From Kryptolebias marmoratus (lineage: Eukaryota > Chordata > Actinopteri > Cyprinodontiformes > Rivulidae), in contig NC_051438.1 in the NCBI RefSeq assembly GCF_001649575.2, positions 25,171,522 through 25,235,521 on the forward strand: 64,000 nucleotides of DNA. The letters are read 5' to 3'. Positions within the stretch are counted from its first letter, which is position 1. The number at the start of each line of letters is the position of its first letter. The notes under the pieces are model-generated. The model was not told the DNA's origin. It saw only the letters and a list, made by a program, of their open reading frames with translations, and did not search any database. A program made the position numbers and the translations under genes. Shown one piece after another: positions 1 through 11,545 of the stretch.

Positions 1-560
1 AAAAAAACGTCATATAGGTAATATCTTGACTTGGCGCCTAAATATATTTCCCTCCTCTTTGTGTTTTCTAAGGTCTATCCACATGTTTTTAATTTTGTTT
101 TGGTCAGAAGGTTGTACGTACCTCAGTATTAAATTTGCCTCTTGAGGTACATCATAGTGGATTCAAGATGGTTTTATGGTTTCTACAACCCTGCTGTGGA
201 AAAAAAACTGCCTTTTCTTCAGCTGTTTACTGGCAGAATTTGTTGGTATTTAATTAAATCAATTTATCTGTCTGGCAGTGAAATGTTTCTTGTGTCACTG
301 GCTCCAACCTAAGTCCAAAGCATCCAATTGGTGTTTAACAGAGTGAAGTTTGTCTTCATAAAAAGTTGAGCTCTTTCTCCAGACTCCAAGCTTTTTATTG
401 CTCAATCAGTTTTGAAACAAATCCATAAAATGAACTGAATGAAAGGTATTGAGGGATTACCATTTGCTTGTTGAGTAATCTCAAAATCAGGGTAATTGGT
501 GAGTGCAAACAGGCAAGCTGATTGGAAATTCAGAAGAGTTGAGGATAAGGTAGGCATGTT
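1..560. other. AT-rich sequence with no supported feature
   Basis: I see no gene, known repeat or RNA here. The only structure is a weak 8-bp inverted repeat (GTACCTCA / TGAGGTAC) near 117-157. Open frames are short and without recognisable domains. Confidence 0.6.
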
Positions 561-945
561 CCAATCCACATTTTTGGTCATGAGGTATGGACCATGACTG
601 ACAGCACAAAGGAGGAGCTCTGAGGGGAACTTGGAGCAGAGAAGGAGTCAGCTGAGATGGTTCGAGGCATGTCAAACTCCAGAGCAAACCAAGAACTCAC
701 TGGAGTCATTATAAATGCTTTCTGGCTAAGGAATCTCATGGGACCCCAAATAGGAGCTGCAGAGTGTCGCTGAGGAGAGGAATGGCAGGGGTTTCCCTTG
801 TGAACCTTTCCCTTCTCTCACCTTAATCTGGATAAACTGATAAACATCTATCCATCCATCTATCCATCCATCCATCCATCTATCCATCCATCCATCCATC
901 CATCCATCCATCCATCCATCGATGGAAGGATGGATGGCAACTGAG
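561..945 (+). mobile_element. RTE/Rex3-type LINE, decayed 3' end
   Basis: This is a diverged, 5'-truncated copy of the 3' end of a fish non-LTR retrotransposon. In order I recognise a 'tttttggtcatgaggtatgg' block, a block equivalent to the ERSQMRWxGH end of the reverse transcriptase polypeptide (about 635-665), the conserved GGAGCTG block near 752, and the terminal block leading into a CCAT tetranucleotide tail. The same blocks occur in the same order in the copy at 20.33-20.81 kb. Several indels and stops show that it is dead. RTE/Rex3 elements are known for 5' truncation and GATG-type tails, which fits, but the family name is from memory and only moderately sure. The tail reads CCAT and then flips to GATG. 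Confidence 0.75.
846..937. repeat. (ATCC)n microsatellite with strand flip
   Basis: About 75 bp of ATCC/ATCT tetranucleotides is followed from 921 by GATGGAAGGATGGATGG, the complementary repeat. The junction CCATCGATGG is palindromic, so the tract can fold on itself. It sits where the LINE tail is expected. Confidence 0.95.
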
Positions 946-3900
946 AAGATCCGAATACTCTCACCAGAATAAGAATTTGAGACCTCCAGCACAAATACAT
1001 GATAAAGAATAAACAAGAAATAGAATATTAATGACAAATTTGATATTGATTTGTTGTGTTTTTTTGTTTGTTTTTTCTACTCTAACATAAAGTCCACAAA
1101 TTAATTAATTAATGAACAGTCATGGATTATACTTTATTTTATTGTAAAACTACTTAAGGTAAATCACTGGTAGTTTATATTTATGAACAGGGATGACTCA
1201 TGTGTAATATTATCTTAATAAATGTATTAGTACAGTGCTGATTTAAAAATGATACACTTTTAATCAATTTATTTAACTTGAGCTTAGAAAATACACACTA
1301 AAGATTTATTTTTCACCAAGTCAAATATTACAACTTGAGGTTATAAATAAGACAGGAAGGTTTTAAACAACTTTCATTGATTAAACAAAGCAACTAAGAA
1401 GGCTATGCTTTATGACTGACTTCTTTTAAAGAAGTAAAATGAATAAACTTAGAGTATTAAAATCAATGATGTTTTGAACAATAATGCCAGTGCAACAACT
1501 AATCCATCAAGATGGAAAAAAATGGTGGATAATCTGCCCACAGACTGGGCAGGTTTTCGTCATTTAGTAAATTAACAAGGGCTAATTTTTTTAAAGCTGA
1601 ATACAACATGAGTGCAACAACCCATTTAGAAACCAATCATGTTATTTACATTTATAAATTGGGTCAACAGTTGTATTCACTGAGCTGGCAGGAAGTTGGT
1701 CTTGAAATTATTGTGTGAGTGTGCATGCTCATCAATATTATTACATTTCCATTGCTCCCTTTTGAAAATCAACTCATTATGTATTCTCAGGGTACCCTGA
1801 GGTATTACTCTAATCAACCCTAATAATTCATGTATAATTGCCTTCAGCTTCACTCAAAACAGTAAAAGGAGCCTTTCCTCACATCCGTACTGCAACCAAA
1901 ATCCATGGCACAACAATGAGCATGAAAGTAAGAACAGGAAGTGAGCTTGTATTTTCTCCTCAATTAACTGCCCAAGGTTGAGGATGCAGAAAATCCCATG
2001 GCACTTCACCTCTCTCCTAGCTTGCGTTTTCCCCTCACATTCCTCAGGCAGCCACAACACATCTTTCACAGCACCTTCCAAAAGATTGTCTGGCTGCAGT
2101 GCTAATAGTGAAGAATATTAATGCCAGTAGATGCCCTTTGGCTGCCTATTAATTAACCCAGCTCATTCATAGTTGATTGATAAACTGTTCTGAGTGGTTA
2201 CAGCAAGGGTGCAGTTATGACTAACAACCTGATTTTTGGGTGAGTCTTTGTTGAATTTTAATTAACTAAAGAACTCATTAGAGATTACACATAGGCTTTA
2301 GTAATCCATTTTTAAAATTTATTTTATTTTTTATCAAAATGTCTTTAAAAACCGCTGAATGCACTTAAGTTTATAAAGTTTTTGTAACATATGTTTGCAT
2401 GTTTTTCTTTATTTTTTCAACTGCGATATCTCAAAGAAAACCTGAAAAAAAAAGACTAAAGATTGATATCCACATTCAGGGACAAAGAATGTTTACTATT
2501 AACATCAACAAGGAAAATCAAAATGCACCATAAATGAAGAAATACATAAAATGAAAACATTTGATTAAAATTTTAAATGTCGTAATGTACAAGTCAAAGA
2601 TCAAATATTTTAAACTAATATAATATTTGAAAAGGAAAACATAACAACATGTTAAAAGGTAATTCTCAAGAGATAGACAACATCTAGAGATGAAATTTCA
2701 TTTTGTACATTCCTAATATTATATCAGATTATTTTAAAAACAGTGTTTTTTGTTGCTGTTGTCCACAGCATTTCTGGTTCAACACTTTTTTACCTTAGTT
2801 TGTGTAACTGACTATAATGTAATCAAGTCATTTGACATGTGACACTTTGTGAGTGTGCACTTTGAAACAGCTTCATGTGAAAATACAGCTTTGTTTTAAC
2901 TTACTGACCAGATTTGAGATATAAAAAGCTGTATGTGCTCAAATATCTAATTATTCATGTAAAAAAAAACAACTAAAGCAATCTCACCAAAATGTTACTG
3001 GAAAATACTGTATATGAGATCATCAGCACCTATAACAATGTGTGAAATTAGCTGTTACAGGTCAGAGTGGCCTGGGCTTTTGTTGGTGGAACAAAGGGTG
3101 TTGAAATCATACTGGCCCTGCAGAGGCTGATCTAAAAGAAAGCCAGTTAGTGGCTGAGTTATTGTGGGCATTTTAATTCTGTGAGATTGTGGTGATAACT
3201 CCACTGAATCCTAATACATAAAGATTTCCAAGCTGAAATAAGTGAAATAAATAAGACTTTCCTGGTGTTCATGCACTTGTTACTTTTGTTTTAGTAGCTG
3301 CTTATATAAGTTAAATCAAAAGTTACTTAGGTGACTTTAACTGTCTGAAACTATCTTTAAAGTAGACACCAGAAACAAAAAAAAAAACTCCATGGTTTGG
3401 GCACCCCAGCATTATATGGAAAACAGCTGTGGAGTTTGATTTCGACTCTTCTAAGAAATGATAAATCATCCATTTCTTTATAGTGGATTGGATTGGAACT
3501 TACAACCCATCTTGGCACCATGTCATCAAAAACAAGCTTGAGATGTTCCATACTTCAGATGGTATAATTTTAACACATCAGGTACTCTCAAGAGTATAAC
3601 GCAGAGCAACAAGTTGATTTTTAAATTCCTGTCAGACCAGCCTGATTTGCATGAACTAGATTCACTTTTTCCTCAAGTGTCTGTCTTTTTGCTTCAGGTT
3701 CACTGAATGTCAAAATACAACAGGAAAGAAGTGTGCCAGAATACATTACTTATTCTTGTGTGGACTGGATACTACATGCAGAAGCTCGCCTGAGAGGCAG
3801 ACATTGTCTCTTGTTACCATGCAAAGCAATTTCAGCAACTGTAAACACAAAAACATTAAATAAATATATAAAATTACCCTTTCCCTCAGTCCGTTCTCAA

Positions 3901-6900
3901 TCTAGCAAAAAAGAAAGGAGCTTTGTGATTTTTGTGTCCTAGTCTTCAATCTTATGAACTCTGCACAAAGCTGCAGTAATATGTTTCAACGCTGTTCCAC
4001 ATAAAAATAATTGGGGAGTAGGATGTAATACGGCAGACCCTCCAGAGTACTAGTGGGTGTAGGAACAGGAAATTGTGTGATCACATTTTCTCAGTTAGAG
4101 ACTGTTTTGGAAAATATACTGTTTAATGATGTTTAATGCACTCATGTAACCTTTAAGAATGTGTTTATCTGATTCTTAGTGTTTGTGTAGACTTAGAAAT
4201 TAAAATAAAATGTGTTTGTCTCCATTCTGATGTACACAAGGCTGGTTGTGCTGGTGCAATGGGCTGTATTGTCTAGTAGTTTCCCACATTTCTGAATGAA
4301 CCAGCTGCTCAGATGCAAAGGAAGAGTCCCAGCATGCAATAAATAGATAGTCAAACATTCTGTTAGACTACTCAGAATTTGTTGAAGAATGTGTTTGCCC
4401 TCACTTGTGCATCGTGTAATAAACTTTTACTCCTAAGAAGATTCTCAGTTTGAGGCTGGATTAGTTTATACCTACCAGACATTGTTGCTGGTAGGTATAC
4501 ATGAGTAACATACAAGTTTCTGACTGAACTTGTAAACATGTAATACTAAAAATCCCAGATGAGTGTGATTGGTGGTGATGGTGAATTAAGTAATGTCGTA
4601 TGAGTAAGTTCATAAAAGCTTGTTGTTTGATCTCATCTCTGCAAGATATTTACTCTCAACTCTACATTAGTCAGGGTTCATTTCTGTGGTGTACAGTAAG
4701 TCATCTTCTCCCCTTAAGTAACTAAAAGCAATCTACAGTGACAAATGATTTCATAAAGAGGGATTATCTGTGACCTCATTAAAGTTTATTTCATTTTCCA
4801 GTTCTAGCTGTGATTAATAGGTAAGCTGTTGTGGGTTTACTGTAGGAAAAAAAGCAAGAGCTTAGAATTTAAATATGCATTTGTTATGGTGTTACACAAC
4901 AAGATCTACAATGTTTATTTATGCATTTGTTCATTCCTTTTGTCATTCATCTGTTTGTTCATTCTATTTATTACATTATTTATCTAAATGTGGCTATTTT
5001 TAGGAATGGGTACTGCCTTGATTCTTTATTTAAATGTGATATTTATGCTATAAAAACTGTCAGTAAGAATTTGTCTTTAATATTTAACATCTTCACCACC
5101 CAAAAATGGACTACAGAAATTCTAGGGGAACTCAAGATATATCAAAATGACATTTGCCATAACAAGAGTTCACGTTTGTTCTGATTATCAAGCTTAAAAT
5201 GATTTGATTTTGTTTTCTATTTATCTTTAGAAAACAGGAAGGCCTATTGTCTGTGCAGTGTCCAGAACATATTGTTTCTTCATGCCTGCAGTTTGAATCC
5301 AATTACAAACGAGTGAATGCATGAACCTTAAATTTCCCCCTGCAGACCGAAATTCATCAAGAGCAATTCACCATGTTTAAAGGTTATCTCTCAACAGCCT
5401 TCATCAGAAAATGTTCAGTCTATTAGCAGACTGAGAGAGTTAAGTTGCCCTTTAAGCGCATGCATTCAATAACATCTGATTTTGCTCTGTTCATTATTTA
5501 CAGAGCAGCATTGACTTTTCATCCGTGCTATTGGTGTGAAAGAGGAAACTATCAAAAGGCAGCCTTAGGATGAAATTAGTGCTCAAGCATGCCATGAAAA
5601 AGCTTTCAGAGAAATGTTCTTCTCCCACTCTGACTGGGAAAAAAACATTTTTTTGTTTTATTGGTTTCTCCAGGGCACTATTGACAAAGTACCATGGGCT
5701 TAATCTTTCTAATAATTTACTTCTGCAAATGCCATTGATGTTAAGATAAAAAAAATCAATTGTAAACTGGGAAAAAATATTATTAAGTAAAGTGGCATAA
5801 TTTAAAGAATAAGCGTAAGAGAGGTTAAATTAGGGTTAGATCGCTTTGCTCCTAGGAATATGTGAAGATTAATATCATAAAGTAAGAAATTACTCTCTGG
5901 ATGTAGAGTATATATTATTATTATTTATTGTAATTAACATATTTGAAGCAACTGTGACTTTTTCTGTTGAGTTTCTGAAACCTCTGTGCACTCAGATGAC
6001 CGGCTGTCTCTTTAAAACTACAAGAAAAAGCACAATGGTTTTATAAGGTTAGTCAGAAAATCAATCAGACTTATTTAGTACTTATCCTAACAAGTTATAA
6101 AATGACAGCAATTTCTGTCGTGTCATTCCAAGGCAGGATAAAGTGATCCAAGTCATATCTGCTGACACTGTCACCAGAAACAAGATAACTGTATAATAAT
6201 TACCACGCTGCACAATAATCAATTTCTGTAAAGCAAGCTGCCATATGTCCACACCTAATCTGACTTAATGACTTATAAACAAAGGTAATTAAAATTTATT
6301 TTTAAGAGACTGATGAACTAATAAACAACAAAGAAAAACAAGAAACTGAGAAAACAATGATGGGAAGAATGAAATGAGGATACATTTTTATCAATATTAT
6401 TCAGTTTTATAGTTTTACATATTATTAGCTTGTTATTACATCATATAAGTTAATCATCAGTTGTATAAGGTATGATGTAAAATTATTATTTTTCTGTCCC
6501 AATATTTCACATTATGACAATGTTGTGGTTTCAGTTTTCACAGTGTTATGAAGGACATGCAGCTCTCTTCTCTGCTTTATGAAATATGGTGAAATTAGGA
6601 TTTATCTCCTGCTGGGGTGTTTTAGTGTCTGCTTGCAGTAATTATTCACTCTAACATCAATAAAGGACTGGGTTCAAAAAAGCCCTGGTATTTCCAAAAG
6701 ACAAGCTCTTTTTGTAAGCCCAGTACTAGCTCTGCCAAAATGTTGACATAAAAAGCTTGAGATAAAAGTCTAGCCTGACGAGAATGCAGGAACTCCACGC
6801 TCAACAACTCTCAAATGTCACACTGTAATTGCTACACAGGCTGACGAATGCCAACAACTATTAAAAACAATCTGAGAGCAACAGAGCGCTAGGTGCTACA

Positions 6901-7430
6901 AAATGACATGCTCCACTTCAGCATAAATACATAGGCTTGATGTCGAGGATAATACAACAGCTCTACCAAAGCATAAAAACAGAAACGCACAACCACAACC
7001 TAGTATAACAAATAAACACGTCTACCATCATCTAGTTAATGATGATGTTTAATGCTAGTCACATCACTGTCTATCTCAGAAATAACAGGCTGAGACCGTA
7101 GAAGAACATATTTATTCAGTAAAGATTTAGGATGAAATTGCTTTACTGTAAATCATTTTTTTGTATTCCCATTAAATATAAGTGTCTTCTGAAGTACGGG
7201 TTGGGCAAGTCTACTGAATGTTGCATTTTTTTGCAGCTGAAAGTTTACTTGAGCACACATATTTGATGGAAGTGTGCAATCAAAATGATCAATAACAATC
7301 TTACGTCTGTGTTTCTTATTTTTTCATTATAATTTCTCTTTCCAACATATGACAAACTTCCTGAAGGCTCTTCATGGCACCCAGTGTCATGCTTCAAGTT
7401 AGAGTTTCATTTCTGCTTTAACTTCATCTT
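946..7430. other. Long non-repetitive AT-rich stretch
   Basis: No gene or clear transposon is seen in this 6.5 kb. It holds homopolymer runs, a 12-bp perfect hairpin at 4467-4499, and a less AT-biased piece at about 5260-5640 that reads like conserved non-coding DNA, although I cannot test conservation. Open frames here (up to 87 codons) have no recognisable domain and are taken as chance. Confidence 0.55.
4467..4499. repeat. Perfect 12-bp inverted repeat, 9-nt loop
   Basis: TATACCTACCAG (4467-4478) and CTGGTAGGTATA (4488-4499) are exact reverse complements around the loop ACATTGTTG. No flanking element explains the hairpin. Confidence 0.9.
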
Positions 7431-7625
7431 GACCACACAAAATTCAGTTCAGTTTTTATATTGCGCCAGTTCACAACAAAAGTCATCTCGGCACTGTGCA
7501 AAAATATGCACATGCATTCTGAAAGCCAATTAGTAAAAGTTATCTTTCTAAGGAAGCCCAGCAGATTGTTTTGACTTGTCACTTTGCTGTAATGTCCCAG
7601 AAACCCCTTAGAAGGTAAGGAATAA
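7431..7625. repeat. Dispersed fish repeat, decayed
   Basis: The segment opens with a CAATTCAGTTCAGTTTTTATA-like motif and continues with 'gcgccagttcacaacaaaag', then 'ggaagcccagcagattg' and 'aatgtcccagaaacccc'. I know this order of blocks from a very common dispersed teleost repeat. The class (SINE, LINE 3' end or MITE) is not clear from this copy. Confidence 0.5.
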
Positions 7626-9070
7626 CTTAACATTAGTTGAATGAATTAGTAGATATGGTGAGTTGGAAAAAAAACAACAACAAACACACAAAAGAAATAT
7701 TGATTTAGAGCAGTTATGTGAACTGTTATATTAATATTATTCTCTAGATATTTTTAAACTGCCTGCAGTTACATTCCTTTAAATAAAGGATGACAGAGGC
7801 CAAATATCTTCCAGTATCCCCCAGGCATATCACTAGAAAACAATGAACAACACCAGAGGGAAGATTTTTTTTTTTTAAAGAAAGTGAAATGTCACCATTG
7901 TTCAACCATCCAGACTCCTCCAAAGGTCCTGATTAAAACCTAAAAAAGCTAACTCTGGCCAAAAATAAAATAATTTCCTTGACCTTTTAAAGATTTAACT
8001 CCGTGTCTTACCAGGAAAAAAAACAAATTTTAAATGCATTTGGAGCATGCATCACTCAGCAAGACTACGTTCACTTAGTTTGAACAAGTAATAAATAAAT
8101 AATTTAGACATTATTTACAAGACTTTCTGAAGTTTTGAGTTTTAAAACTCAGTAAAATATATATTTTTTTGTGAATTATTTTTGTTCCTGCGTCTCCTAC
8201 ATTGTCTGAACGCCATGTCAAATCTACAAACAGAAGCAGATTGTTTGATTTGTCTTCCGATTTACATGTACATTTTGTACGTCTTATATCGACTTCAGAC
8301 ACTCTTCACTTTTTACATAAAGATGAACTACTCACTGTTACTTCCTAAGCTTTTCAACAAACCTGCTCCTGAAGCACATCAAACGGGTCCAAGAACACCC
8401 CTGTGTAACACTGATTCGCTGATAAAGACAAGAAAACATCTGCTAAGCCAGTTGGTGGTCTGTTGCGCTCAAACAATCAAAGGGATATTTGAGGTGAAAC
8501 GTGTACTCTTTGGACCATTACACTCTGAAGTAGAACATAGGACACAAACCAAGAGTTTGCCAGGAATACACTCTCACTGTAGACATTATGCAGGAATTAG
8601 GCTGGTAACTGCAAATGACTAAATGGAAAAAAAAAATCTAATTAAATAGAGGATTTGTAAAAGTATCTGTGCTGAGGATTACAAAGGCTCAGCCTCACCA
8701 AACCCAGAGAGCAATTTTTCTCCACTTACATAAACTTACAAAACTCTAATCTGTCCAGATGCCTTCTTTATATTTCTTCCAACCCTACAAAAGCAGGTTT
8801 CAGTGTTCCATATACTAATGAAACAGAACCCTTTATTAAAAAATTTAATAAATTGTAATTTCACTCCTGTATTTTTTTTATAGAAAACCACACAGTTTGG
8901 AGAGATAGTTAGCAAATTATAAAGTTATTATTGAAGCTATGACTGTAAAATGTACTGCAGAACAATTTAAATGATTGATTTATTAGAATCAATTTTAAAT
9001 TTAAACCATCTTATGAAGAAGCTCAAAATATTTTCAGTATATTTAAAATTTAACAATATTGCTGCTAATA
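7626..9070. other. No supported feature; chance ORF only
   Basis: This stretch contains the longest ATG-started open frame of the window (8182-8622, 146 codons, plus strand). It has no recognisable domain, no signal peptide pattern beyond a Leu/Tyr-rich patch, and no splice or promoter context. I regard it as a chance frame. No repeat is recognised. Confidence 0.5.
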
Positions 9071-9826
9071 TTGCATATTGCTGATCAATGTTCAGACGTA
9101 CCATGGGATTTAAAGGGTACTTGCATATAACACAGAGCTTTGTGACATTTAGGATGAAAATGTTTTGTCACACTACACAATTATTTTTATTAGTAGTAGT
9201 AGAAATAGTAGTATACTGAAAAAAGTAAACCTTACTGTCATTAGTGTAATGTATTTTTTTTCTTTCAAATTCCATTAGTTAAAAATGTTTAGTTTGCTCT
9301 TTTAAACTAAGTTGTCTAATTTATGCTTATATGTTAATTTTTATTTTATTTTTTACATTACTATAATGGTACTGACAGCTGTTACGACTATAGTATCAGT
9401 AGTAGTAGTAGTGGTATATATAAGTAAGAAAGAAAGAAAGAAGTTCAGTGGCTTCTACTGTCACCAGTTGCAATCATGTATACCTGTGGACTCTGAAAGA
9501 ACAGGAAATTTGCAGCAGGGATATATGCTTATAAAAGTCTGCAAGAAACGTGTGATGCAATCATGTCAGCATAGATTGGCTTTTCAAAGGAACATTTTCA
9601 GCATCTTGTTCCATTCATGTTGCAAAGAATATCTTAAAATCAGAAGTTTATTAAATTGATTTTGATATTGTGAGGAAAATAAAAGCATCCACCAGAGAAA
9701 AAGAGACATAATAGTGTTTAAATTTTATTCACTAAACATTTGCCCGAGACAGGCTGTTTTTTACTTTAATGAGCTTCGCTCGATGGATTATTTCTGAGAA
9801 CTGATCAAACATCACATGGCTGCTGA
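9071..9826 (+). repeat. Repeat B, copy 1 (unknown interspersed repeat)
   Basis: Two blocks of this segment recur in the same order and orientation at 14601-15167: a first block (9071-9155, roughly 80 percent alike by eye) and a second block (9441-9826, about 95 percent alike by eye). The two blocks are separated here by 285 bp that includes short TAG/GTA arrays and a GAAA run; in copy 2 the gap is 95 bp and filled mainly by an ATT array. A frame of 73 codons running to a TGA at about 9657-9659 is open in both copies. I do not recognise the family and see no terminal repeats, so it could be part of a LINE, a DNA element or a segmental duplicate. Confidence 0.8.
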
Positions 9827-9993
9827 CATCTGACATCAAAAACAGAGAAATATATTTTAAAAATCAGCTACAAAAAAACATATGTATGTGATGTTACAGA
9901 CAGACTGAATGAAGGTTCAAAGATTTTCTTCCTCTGAGTACTTAATTAAGACATTTACAAGTTGTTGTTGTTTTTCTCCCCTTTTTGCTTCAG

Positions 9994-10180
9994 TGACGCA
10001 CGTTTGATGGGATGTAAATATAGCTGAGCAGCACAAAGAAGCGAGGTCACAAGTGGTTCACAAAAGATGGTAACAGAAGAACTGCCTGGCAGAGGCACAC
10101 CAACAACATGCCAGATGCTGTGGACAACAACATGCAGAGACAGCTTAATTTAGCAGACATATGGAAAGTGGACATACAGG
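9994..10180 (+). other. Candidate non-coding exon (splice-signal based)
   Basis: A long pyrimidine tract ending in TTTTTGCTTCAG (to 9993) is followed 187 bp later by AGG|GTAAGT at 10178-10186, a near-ideal vertebrate donor. The interval is less AT-biased than its surroundings. One frame is open over its last 150 bases (Lys/Arg/Asn-rich, recognised as no family), but the first part has stops in all frames, so it would be a 5' UTR or lncRNA exon if real. No transcript evidence is available here; a chance pairing of good splice sites is quite possible in 64 kb. Confidence 0.25.
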
Positions 10181-10330
10181 GTAAGTTTAGAATTCACAGC
10201 ACATTTAACAGCACTTCAAACACTGTGCCAAATTCACTTGAATCTTTGAAACTCAAGCCTGATGTCAAAAGTTTATAGAAGCTTATTTCAGAAGTCTGAA
10301 TCTTTTTCCAGTGAGACTCTTTCTTTAAAG

Positions 10331-10455
10331 CAATGGTGTCCAATCCTGGTCCTTAAGGGCCACAATCCTACATGTTTAAGATATTCCTTTTGCTTCAACA
10401 CACCTAAGATGAATAAATGGTGATAAAACTCCTGCAGAACTTAAGGAGATGCTGA
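10331..10455 (+). mobile_element. hAT-like MITE, one half
   Basis: The segment begins CAATGGTGTCCAATCCTGGT and continues through 'gggccacaatcc', 'cttcaacacacct' and 'ctgcagaactt'. This matches in order the left half of an abundant fish foldback element whose full form has mirror-image halves and CAGTGGTGTCC-type ends, as hAT MITEs do. The right half is absent or unrecognisable. Orientation is given for the preserved half. Confidence 0.65.
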
Positions 10456-10460
10456 AACTG

Positions 10461-11440
10461 TATATTTTTCAGTGTATTAAATTTAGTTCAACCAAGTGCA
10501 TCTCTGCAATGAAGATGTTAATCTTAGCTAAAAATAAGTCATGTTTGATAAAACCTAAAGAGTACTTCTCAATCCTGATGCAACTGTGTTGGAACGTGAA
10601 GATTTTCCACATTCTGACCTTGAAAAGGTGATCAGCCTCCCAGCAAATGAGTTTGGAGCTTCAGGGCCTTTGGCCAACCCATGGCATAAGTCCATGTCCA
10701 ATTATCTGCCTCAAAAATAGCTATGGCTTGTCAGATTTATGCCAAATATACCCCTGTGTACACACTTACATGCTGTCTAGTTCCTTAATACACAATAATA
10801 TGAACTCTTTGCTGCAGAATAGAAACACCAAAATTGTTTAGGCCCCATCTGTTTTGATCTTCTGAGTGGGAGATCATTTCCTCTCATTTTGGTCATTAAT
10901 GATTGAACACAACATCTGATCAGAGAATGGTATTTTCTGTATCATTACAGAGCTCTCATCAGACTTACAAAACCACAGACTGTCTGAGTAAACTGTCTCT
11001 AAGCCCGCTGAGTGCTCCCTTGGCTCTTAATTTGAAGTTCAGAGGAGTAGTGGTTAAAATATCCCACTATGAAAAAAGAAACCCTTTTAAGAACTTGATC
11101 CTTCATCAAATGTCACCGAGTCCTTTAACATAAAAATACTCAACATATTTTGGTACACCTTCAATGTGCTTTGGTATGGTGTAGGGTTACAAAGCTGCTG
11201 ACATCAGAATATTGTGTTTTTTTTTAACCTTATTAGACACTATAATCGATGTTGTAACAGTATATGTTTTTAGCACACTGATATGATGCTACGGTAGCTA
11301 TTTTTATTCTTCTTAAGGGTAAATGACCATGATAGCAAACATCAAACTAGATATTTGACTATGTGTATTGTAACAAAACATTTTTAATAAGGGAAATAGC
11401 TATATGTGTGTGTTTCTTTGCTAACACAGATATAGCTCTG
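10461..11440. other. No supported feature
   Basis: AT-rich sequence with short open frames (60-76 codons) that match nothing I know. No repeat or RNA gene is seen. Confidence 0.55.
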
Positions 11441-11545
11441 TGTTTGAAGTGTGCTTCTTTGGGTCACTTTGAAGCACTTTGGATCGCCTTGCTGCTGAAA
11501 AGTGCTATATAAATAAATTTCACTTCACTACACTTCACTTCTTAC
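11441..11545 (+). mobile_element. L2/Jockey-type LINE 3' tail
   Basis: The segment carries the CACTTTGGATCGCCTTG block, then GCTGAAAAGTGCTATATAAA and a tandem ACTTC tail. These are the hallmarks of the terminal 3' UTR of CR1/L2-like LINEs in fish. It shares about 50 bp nearly base for base with the tail at 15655-15728, so the two belong to the same subfamily. No coding part is left. Confidence 0.7.

Noticed and set aside
726..1037. Minus-strand ORF with repeated Trp-Met-Asp-Gly
   Set aside because: It is the translation of the CCAT microsatellite.
8182..8622. 146-codon plus-strand ORF, longest in the window
   Set aside because: No domain or family recognised, odd composition, no splice or promoter context; one such frame is expected by chance in 64 kb on six frames.
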